The notes beneath the pieces are model-generated. The model was not told where the DNA came from. It ran no database searches and worked only from the letters and a program-made list of their open reading frames with translations. From positions 1-54,810 of the forward strand of contig JBBECO010000271.1 in NCBI GenBank assembly GCA_040881785.1: 54,810 bases of DNA, given 5' to 3'. Every line of letters begins with the position of its first letter. Within the stretch, counting starts at the first letter, position 1. The position numbers and the translations under genes were made by a program. Of this stretch, positions 49,267-54,810 are shown piece after piece. The stretch comes from JACDCA01 sp040881785. GTDB lineage: Bacteria; Acidobacteriota; Vicinamibacteria; Vicinamibacterales; 2-12-FULL-66-21.

Positions 49267-50061
49267 GTGCGACGGGTCGCGATCGTCGGCCGCGGGCTCA
49301 TCGGCGGTTCGATCGAGCGCGCGGCGCGCGAGCGCCTTCCCGGCCTCGAGCTGATCGTCCTCGACCGCGGTGACGCCCTGACTGCGGCGGCGAACGCCGA
49401 CCTCATCGTGCTGTCGGCGCCGATCGGGGAGATCGTCGGCCTCCTCGGCGCGCTGCGACCGATTGTCACGCCCGCCACCCTCATCACGGATACCGGGAGC
49501 ACGAAGGCCGCGATCGTATCGGCCGCCTCCGGCCTGCGCTTCATTGGTGGACACCCGATCGCCGGAGCGGCCGCGTCGGGCCTGGCGGCGGCGCGCGCGG
49601 ACCTCTTCGCCGGCCGTCCGTGGGTCCTGACGCCCGCGGCCGGTAGTGATCCCGGTGACCTGGAGCGCCTGCGGGCGTTCGTCAGCAGCCTCGGCGCCCG
49701 CCCGTACACGCTGGACGCCGCCGAGCACGATCGCCTCTTTGCCTACGTCAGTCACCTGCCGCAGCTCGTCGTCAGCGCGCTGATGGATGTCGTGGGGACG
49801 GCTGTGGGCGCGGAGGGGCTGGCGCTCGCCGGATCAGGCTTGCGCGACAGCACCCGCCTCGCGAGCAGCCCGCCGGCGATCTGGCGGGACATAGCGAGTA
49901 CCAACCAGGCCCACATCGGTCCCGCCATTGACGCGCTCATCGAAGCACTCGAGACCCTGCGGTCCGACAACGCCGCCTCGCTGACCGCCACCTTCGAGCG
50001 GGCGGCGCGGTGGCGGGCTGCCCTGGAGGGGGCGGAGCCTCGTGGGGTCAGCTCGATATAA
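49267..50061 (+). CDS. tyrA: Prephenate dehydrogenase
   Basis: The 264-residue enzyme oxidises prephenate toward tyrosine. The Rossmann loop GRGLIGGSIERAA, TDTGSTKAAIV, the substrate-side GGHPIAGAAASG and the catalytic His in YVSHLPQLV are present, and the helical dimerisation region follows. It ends without an ACT domain, so direct Tyr inhibition through that domain is absent. The GTG start is three bases after the DAHP synthase stop. An arogenate preference is possible. Confidence 0.92.
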   Translation: MRRVAIVGRGLIGGSIERAARERLPGLELIVLDRGDALTAAANADLIVLSAPIGEIVGLLGALRPIVTPATLITDTGSTKAAIVSAASGLRFIGGHPIAGAAASGLAAARADLFAGRPWVLTPAAGSDPGDLERLRAFVSSLGARPYTLDAAEHDRLFAYVSHLPQLVVSALMDVVGTAVGAEGLALAGSGLRDSTRLASSPPAIWRDIASTNQAHIGPAIDALIEALETLRSDNAASLTATFERAARWRAALEGAEPRGVSSI

Positions 50062-50062
50062 T
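50057..50062 (+). promoter_or_regulatory. Consensus -10 (TATAAT) overlapping the tyrA stop
   Basis: TATAAT, which includes the TAA of tyrA, ends ten bases before the ATG at 50073. It predicts an internal promoter with a four-base leader for the acetoacetyl-CoA synthetase and following genes. Confidence 0.5.
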
Positions 50063-50072
50063 TCGAAAGCAG

Positions 50073-52013
50073 ATGCCCCCTCTGTGGTCTCCCTCTCCCG
50101 AGCGTATCGCCCGCGCGCGGCTCACGCACTTCATGCGGCACGTCGAGCGGCAGTGGACAGTGCAGGCGGCCGACTACGACGCGCTCTACGCGTTCTCCAT
50201 CACACGGCCGCAGGATTTCTGGCGGTCGGTCTGGGACTTCTGCGGCATCATCGGCACGCCCGGCGAGCGCGCGGCCATCCACCTCGAGCGGATGCCGGGC
50301 GCGGAATTCTTCCCCGATGCGCGCCTGAACTTTGCGGAGAACGTGCTGCGGCAGCGGGGGAGCGGGCCGGCGATCATCTTCAACGGCGAAAACCAGCGCA
50401 GACGGACGCTCAGCCACGACGAGCTGCGCGACGAGGTCGGACGCGTCGCGTCGGCGCTGCGCGCGGCGGGCATCGGCCCCGGCGACCGCGTCGCGGCCTA
50501 CATCCCCAACATGCCGGAGGCGATCATCGGCGCGCTCGCCGCCGCCTCGATCGGGGCCGTGTGGTCGTCGTGCTCACCGGACTTCGGGGTGCAGGGACTG
50601 CTCGACCGCTTCGGACAGATCGAACCCCGCGTCCTCATTGCCGCCGACGGCTACTTCTACGGCGGCAAGACCCATGACACCCGCCCGAGGATCGCCGCCG
50701 CCCTCGCGCAGCTGCCGACGGTCGAAAAGGTCGTCATCGTGCCGTATGTCGAAGCCGAGCCCTCGCTCGATGGCATCCGGGACGCGGTGACCTGGGACCA
50801 CTTCATCGAAGGACAGTCGACGACGCTGGACTTCGCGCCCCTGCCGTTCAACCATCCGCTGTACATCCTCTATTCGTCCGGCACCACCGGCATTCCGAAG
50901 TGCATCGTCCATGGGGCCGGCGGCACGCTGATCCAGCACCTCAAGGAACATCAGCTCCACTGTGACGTCCAGCCCGGAGACCGTGTTTTCTATTTCACGA
51001 CGTGCGGCTGGATGATGTGGAACTGGCTCGTGACGGCGCTGGCCTCCGAGGCCACGCTGTTGTTGTACGACGGCTCCCCGTTTCACCCCGACGGCCGGGT
51101 GCTCTTCGACTTCGCCGACGAGACCTCGATGACGCTCTTCGGGACGTCGGCGAAATTCATCGACGCCGTCAACAAGGCGGGGCTGGCGCCGATCGACACG
51201 CACGCGCTCGCGAGCGTGAGGACGATGACCTCGACGGGGTCGCCGCTCGCGCCCGAGAGCTTCGACTTCGTGTATGCGCGGATCAAGACAGACCTTCACC
51301 TGGCCTCGATCTCAGGCGGCACCGACATCGTGAGCTGTTTCGTCGGCGGCAATCCGATCGGACCGGTGTGGCGCGGCGAGATTCAGTGCCGCGCGCTCGG
51401 CATGAAGGTCGAGGTCTTCGACGAGGACGGCCGCGCGGTCGTCGGCGAGAAAGGAGAGCTCGTCTGCACGATGCCGTTTCCATCGATGCCGGTGGGCTTC
51501 TGGAACGACCCCGACGGCCGCAAGTACCACGCGGCCTATTTCGACACATACCCCGGCGTCTGGCGCCATGGCGACTGGGTCGAGCTGACGGAACACGGCG
51601 GCGTGATCATTTACGGCCGCTCCGACGCCGTCCTGAACCCCGGCGGCGTCCGCATCGGCACCGCGGAGATCTACCGCCAGGTCGAACAGCTCGATGAGAT
51701 CGTGGAAAGCGTCGTGATCGGCCAGCAGTGGGACGGCGACGAGCGCATCGTGCTCTTCGTGAAGCTCAGGGACGGCGCGGCGCTGACCGGCGGGCTGCAG
51801 GATCGCATCCGCCGCCGCATCCGCGAGCACACCTCGCCGCGCCACGTGCCGGCAAAGATCCTGCAGATCACCGACGTGCCGCGGACGAAGAGCGGCAAGG
51901 TCGTCGAACTGGCCGTTCGCGACGTCGTCCACGGCCGCGACGTGAAGAACCGCGAGGCGCTCGCGAATCCCGAAGCGCTCGAACAATACAGGAATCGTCC
52001 GGAGCTCATATGA
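50073..52013 (+). CDS. Acetoacetyl-CoA synthetase
   Basis: The 646-residue adenylate-forming ligase has an acetyl-CoA synthetase-like N-terminus (FWRSVWDFCGIIG, LNFAENVL), the ATP loop YILYSSGTTGIPKCIVHG, the acetoacetate-type FYFTTCGWMMWNWLV, the hinge region YGRSDAVLNPGGVRIG and the catalytic Lys in RTKSGKVVE. The product would activate acetoacetate for use by the next gene, a thiolase that splits acetoacetyl-CoA to two acetyl-CoA. It has its own TATAAT box, so it may be expressed apart from the aromatic operon. Confidence 0.93.
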   Translation: MPPLWSPSPERIARARLTHFMRHVERQWTVQAADYDALYAFSITRPQDFWRSVWDFCGIIGTPGERAAIHLERMPGAEFFPDARLNFAENVLRQRGSGPAIIFNGENQRRRTLSHDELRDEVGRVASALRAAGIGPGDRVAAYIPNMPEAIIGALAAASIGAVWSSCSPDFGVQGLLDRFGQIEPRVLIAADGYFYGGKTHDTRPRIAAALAQLPTVEKVVIVPYVEAEPSLDGIRDAVTWDHFIEGQSTTLDFAPLPFNHPLYILYSSGTTGIPKCIVHGAGGTLIQHLKEHQLHCDVQPGDRVFYFTTCGWMMWNWLVTALASEATLLLYDGSPFHPDGRVLFDFADETSMTLFGTSAKFIDAVNKAGLAPIDTHALASVRTMTSTGSPLAPESFDFVYARIKTDLHLASISGGTDIVSCFVGGNPIGPVWRGEIQCRALGMKVEVFDEDGRAVVGEKGELVCTMPFPSMPVGFWNDPDGRKYHAAYFDTYPGVWRHGDWVELTEHGGVIIYGRSDAVLNPGGVRIGTAEIYRQVEQLDEIVESVVIGQQWDGDERIVLFVKLRDGAALTGGLQDRIRRRIREHTSPRHVPAKILQITDVPRTKSGKVVELAVRDVVHGRDVKNREALANPEALEQYRNRPELI

Positions 52014-53191
52014 CCAACGCTGTGATTCTCTCTGCCTGCCGAACGCCGATCGGCGCCTTCGGGGGCACACTGAAAGACCTCTCGGCCGCCGACCTTGGCG
52101 CCATCGTGATCCGCGAGGCCATTGCGCGCGCCGGCATCGACGCCGCCGACCTCGGTGACGTCATCCTGGGCTGCGTGCTGCAGGGGGGCGCCGGCATGAA
52201 CGTGGCCCGGCAGGCCGCCCTCAAGGCCGGCGTGCCGGTGGAAGTGCCGGCTGAGACCATCAACCGCGTCTGCGGTTCGGGGCTCCAGGCCGTGGTGCAC
52301 GCGGTCGAGGCCGTCAAGGCCGGATACGTGGATCTGATCCTCGCCGGCGGCACCGAGTCGATGAGCAACGCTCCCTACATCATGCGCGGCGCACGCTGGG
52401 GCTACAGAATGGGCAATGGCGAGCTGATCGACTCGCTGGTTGCCGAAGGGCTGACGTGCGCGATCAAGGGCTGTCACATGGGCAACACCGCCGAAGAGAT
52501 CGTGAAGCGCTTCGACGTGGCACGGACGGACCAGGACGCCTTCGCCGCAGAGAGCCAGCGTCGCGCCCGGCAGGCGATCAGCGGCGGTGCGTTCACCGCC
52601 GAGATCGTGGCCGTCGAGATCCCGCAGAAGAAGGGGCCGGCGATCCGCCTGGACACGGACGAATATCCGCGCGCCGGCACGACCGCTGAAACGCTGGCGG
52701 CCCTGAGGCCGGCGTTCGCGAAGGAGGGGACGGTCACCGCGGGCAATGCGTCGGGAATCAACGACGGCGCCGCTGCGCTCGTCGTGTCCACCGAGGAGCG
52801 GGCCGCCGCGCTCGGCAGGCGGCCGCTGGCCCGCATCCTGTCGTACTGCACGACCGGGGTGGATCCGATGATCATGGGCATGGGCCCGGTCGAGGCGCTG
52901 AAACGGGCCGCACAGCGGGCGAATCTGTCGCTCGAGCAGCTCGACCTGCTCGAGTTGAACGAAGCGTTCGCCTCGCAGTCACTCGCCGTGGTTCGCGAAT
53001 TGAAGCTGGACCCGTCGAAGGTCAACGTCCACGGCGGCGCCATCGCGCTGGGCCACCCCCTGGGTGCCAGCGGCGCACGGATTCTGACGACGCTGGTGCA
53101 TGCGTTGAAGGCGCGCGGGGGCGGACGTGGAGCCGCGGCGCTCTGCGTCGGCGGCGGCATGGGCACGGCGATGGTCGTCGAGGCGATGTAG
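52010..53191 (+). CDS. Acetyl-CoA acetyltransferase (thiolase)
   Basis: The 393-residue thiolase has nucleophile Cys-88 (NRVCGSGLQ), the substrate loop NEAFASQSLAVV, the His in GHPLGASGAR and the second Cys in CVGGGMG. It fits biosynthetic/degradative acetoacetyl-CoA thiolases. The ATG overlaps the stop of the synthetase (ATGA), so the pair forms an acetoacetate-use or ketone-body module. Confidence 0.96.
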   Translation: MTNAVILSACRTPIGAFGGTLKDLSAADLGAIVIREAIARAGIDAADLGDVILGCVLQGGAGMNVARQAALKAGVPVEVPAETINRVCGSGLQAVVHAVEAVKAGYVDLILAGGTESMSNAPYIMRGARWGYRMGNGELIDSLVAEGLTCAIKGCHMGNTAEEIVKRFDVARTDQDAFAAESQRRARQAISGGAFTAEIVAVEIPQKKGPAIRLDTDEYPRAGTTAETLAALRPAFAKEGTVTAGNASGINDGAAALVVSTEERAAALGRRPLARILSYCTTGVDPMIMGMGPVEALKRAAQRANLSLEQLDLLELNEAFASQSLAVVRELKLDPSKVNVHGGAIALGHPLGASGARILTTLVHALKARGGGRGAAALCVGGGMGTAMVVEAM

Positions 53192-53587
53192 ATGCGGATC
53201 CGCCGCGCGGTCATCGACGCGGTGGTCGGCCACGCACGGCGGGAGGACCCGATGGAATGCTGCGGCCTGCTGATCGGCGCAGGGGACGATGTGCTCGAGA
53301 GCCGCCCGGCGCGGAATCTGCGTCAGAGCCGGACCGCCTACCTCGTGGACCCGGAGGATCATTTCGCCGCGATCCGTGCGGCCCGCGCCGCCGGCCTGGC
53401 GGTAGTGGGCGGGTACCACTCGCACCCGAGGTCGATACCGGTGCCGTCGGTTACCGACATCGCCGAGGCCACCGACCCGGAGTTCCTATACGTGATCGTC
53501 TCGCTCGCGGCCACCGAACCGGAGATCGCCGCCTACCGAATCAGGAGTGGGGTGGCTTTCCCATTTCCCATTTCCCATTTCCCATAG
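53192..53587 (+). CDS. JAMM/MPN-domain metallopeptidase (M67 family)
   Basis: The 131-residue protein is a minimal JAB1/MPN domain. Glu-22 (PMECCGLL) and the zinc motif HxHx7SxxD (His-76, His-78, Ser-86, Asp-89 in GYHSHPRSIPVPSVTD) are complete, so it is predicted active. Bacterial relatives process sulfur-carrier or ubiquitin-like proteins during cofactor synthesis; no such partner lies here. The ATG directly follows the thiolase stop. The C-terminal residues (FPFPISHFP) are encoded by a TTTCCCA tandem repeat and are probably not part of the fold. Confidence 0.9.
   Translation: MRIRRAVIDAVVGHARREDPMECCGLLIGAGDDVLESRPARNLRQSRTAYLVDPEDHFAAIRAARAAGLAVVGGYHSHPRSIPVPSVTDIAEATDPEFLYVIVSLAATEPEIAAYRIRSGVAFPFPISHFP
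53557..53584. repeat. Four tandem copies of TTTCCCA
   Basis: Four perfect seven-base units lie at the 3' end of the JAMM peptidase gene and encode its last residues. The unit is not a multiple of three, so copy-number change would shift the reading frame of the tail. Confidence 0.85.
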
Positions 53588-53597
53588 GTCCGGCCCG

Positions 53598-54020
53598 CTA
53601 CCGGTCGCCGCCGCCATCCCGCAGGCCGGGCCTGACGGTGATCCTCGTGCTGTTCGACACCACGACCTTGTCCTTCTGCTTCAGCCGGAACTCGACCTTC
53701 ATGTCGCCGGGGATCTGAAAGATGCGGGTGGTCGTATAGCGGCGCCGGATCTTGCTCTTGCCAGGTTCGTACGGATCACAGTCGGCGGTGGATTCCGCGC
53801 GGGTGTCGTCCCCCCAGACCCATTCCACGGTCGGGCAGTAAAAGCCGGCGAAATCATCGTCGCCCCCCTTGAGCTCGGCTGTAAGCACGACTCTCAAAGG
53901 GGTGAATCCGGCCGATGGACTGGCGCGGAGGGTGAGGGACGGCTTCTTCTTTTCCGCGTCCTGGGCTCCGGCAATGGCCACGCTGCCCGCCACGAGAATT
54001 GCACACACCAGTGTTTTCAT
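53598..54020 (-). CDS. Exported PKD/Ig-like hypothetical protein
   Basis: The 140-residue product has a signal peptide (MKTLVCAILVAGSVAIAGAQ) and one beta-sandwich domain. It contains LTLRASPSAGFTPLRVVLTA and a central CPTVEWVWGDD, the pattern of PKD-like domains (P..V.F....G, then W.WGD). Two Cys could form a disulfide (YCPTVEW, DCDPYEPG). I start at ATG 54020 because GGAG lies eight bases upstream; the longer frame to 54056 adds nothing. It ends eleven bases from the JAMM gene (convergent). Function unknown, periplasmic or surface location likely. Confidence 0.75.
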   Translation of the reverse strand: MKTLVCAILVAGSVAIAGAQDAEKKKPSLTLRASPSAGFTPLRVVLTAELKGGDDDFAGFYCPTVEWVWGDDTRAESTADCDPYEPGKSKIRRRYTTTRIFQIPGDMKVEFRLKQKDKVVVSNSTRITVRPGLRDGGGDR

Positions 54021-54056
54021 TGGTAGAACTCCTAACTCCGAGGCAGGGCTGGCCAT

Positions 54057-54062
54057 TATAAT
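54057..54062 (+). promoter_or_regulatory. Consensus -10 (TATAAT) before pepA
   Basis: TATAAT ends nine bases before the ATG at 54072, predicting a three-base leader. No Shine-Dalgarno is visible. Confidence 0.55.
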
Positions 54063-54071
54063 CCCCTGCGC

Positions 54072-54810
54072 ATGCTCCCCACGCCTGTCAGCCCGACCTT
54101 TGCCTTGTCCACAACCACCGCCGCCGAGGTCGCAACCGATCTGCTGGTGGTTCCTGTCTTTGACGCTGATTCCTTAGACGACATCCCCGGCCTCGAGGCT
54201 GGGTCGGACGGCCACATTTCGAAGGCCCTCGCCTCGCGGGAATTCCAGGGACGTCCGTACGAGCTCTTCCTGACGCCCTTGCGCGGCTGGAAGGCAGCCC
54301 GGGTGGCCCTGATTGGCGCCGGCAAGCGCGGCGAGTTCAGTACCGAGCGATTGCGGCGCGTCGCGGCGGCCGCGGCGCTGGCCGCCCGTCACCGCCGGGT
54401 CACGCGCATCGCCTGGCTCGTGCGCGGCGACAACCCCGTCGCGGCAGCCGTGCAGGCGTCCGCGGAAGGGCTCGGTCTCTCAGCCTTCAGCATCGACGGT
54501 TACAAGACCGGGGAGCGAGGCGGCCCGCCGGCCGAGGAGATCGTCATCGCGGTGCCGGGCGGCGCGGCAGCGGAACTCCAGTCCGCGCTCGACCGGGGGA
54601 GGGTCCTCGCCGAGTCGTGCAATATGGCCCGCGAGCTCTGCAACGAACCGCCGAACGTGCTGACGCCTCAGGTGCTCGCCGACCGGGCCGCGGCCGTCGC
54701 GCGAGACGTCGGCCTCGACGTCGAGGTCTTCGACGAGAAGGCCATCGCGCGGCTGGGTATGGGGCTGCTGCTCGGCGTCGGTCAGGGGAGCGTCAACCCG
54801 CCCCGCCTGG
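54072..54810 (+). CDS. pepA: Leucyl aminopeptidase PepA, N-terminal part (cut by window end)
   Basis: The frame is open from ATG 54072 to the end of the window (246 residues). It has the M17 N-terminal domain (LLVVPVF, FLTPLRGWKAARVALIGAGK) and the linker to the catalytic domain (NMARELCNEPPNVLTPQVLA, then MGLLLGVGQGSVNPPRL), both diagnostic of cytosol aminopeptidases. The dizinc site would lie downstream of the window. In other bacteria PepA releases N-terminal residues from peptides and can also bind DNA. Confidence 0.93.
   Translation, partial: MLPTPVSPTFALSTTTAAEVATDLLVVPVFDADSLDDIPGLEAGSDGHISKALASREFQGRPYELFLTPLRGWKAARVALIGAGKRGEFSTERLRRVAAAAALAARHRRVTRIAWLVRGDNPVAAAVQASAEGLGLSAFSIDGYKTGERGGPPAEEIVIAVPGGAAAELQSALDRGRVLAESCNMARELCNEPPNVLTPQVLADRAAAVARDVGLDVEVFDEKAIARLGMGLLLGVGQGSVNPPRL

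Overview
The window is a high-GC bacterial chromosome segment, most likely from an Acidobacteriota of the Vicinamibacteria type (inferred, since no 16S is present). The grounds are an acidobacterial VWFA-related exported protein, tandem carboxypeptidase-regulatory-like secreted proteins, a SpoIVB/S55-type peptidase in a BamD-containing (diderm) genome, a TPR-rich sigma-54 activator, and many short dispersed palindromes. No phage, plasmid, CRISPR or transposase gene was seen.

Layout. 1-100: 3' part of tRNA-Pro(GGG) and its terminator. 117-4571: exported hypothetical, FmdB zinc ribbon, sigma region-4-like small protein, four-BON lipoprotein, release factor 3. 4621-11799: two paralogous carboxypeptidase-regulatory-like proteins, small membrane proteins, a VWFA-related protein. 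11952-17867: orphan hybrid histidine kinase, tRNA-Gly(CCC), phosphomannomutase plus NDP-mannose pyrophosphorylase, pgsA. 17999-27209: eleven tightly packed minus-strand genes (DUF1028, aroC, def, fmt, rsmB, PASTA protein, rpe, thioesterase, epimerase, bamD, exported protein). 27332-32306: sigma-54 activator and an orphan DppBC-type permease pair. 32497-35266: TPR protein, ECF sigma factor and anti-sigma. 35372-39502: beta-propeller protein and S55 peptidase. 39577-53587: a palindromic REPIN/MITE-like element, a tryptophan attenuator and a long plus-strand aromatic operon (aroDE, trpE, G, D, C, F, B, A, aroQ, aroF, tyrA), followed by acetoacetyl-CoA synthetase, thiolase and a JAMM peptidase. 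53598-54810: exported hypothetical and the start of pepA.

How the genes work together. The aromatic operon covers DAHP synthase, the DHQ dehydratase/shikimate dehydrogenase fusion, chorismate mutase, prephenate dehydrogenase and the complete chorismate-to-tryptophan pathway. It is preceded by a leader peptide with three consecutive Trp codons, a candidate antiterminator and an intrinsic terminator with seven Ts, so Trp-tRNA charging probably sets expression of the whole block. Chorismate synthase sits apart in the minus-strand operon with translation genes (def, fmt, rsmB).

Two genome-scale patterns stand out. Many first genes have a TANNNT -10-like box only 6-11 nt before the start codon and lack a clear Shine-Dalgarno, which suggests leaderless or near-leaderless mRNAs. 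Nearly every convergent intergenic gap is filled with palindromic or tandem repeats. A G17C9 homopolymer block at 17964-17989 looks like a sequencing or assembly fault and makes the pgsA/17999 junction doubtful.
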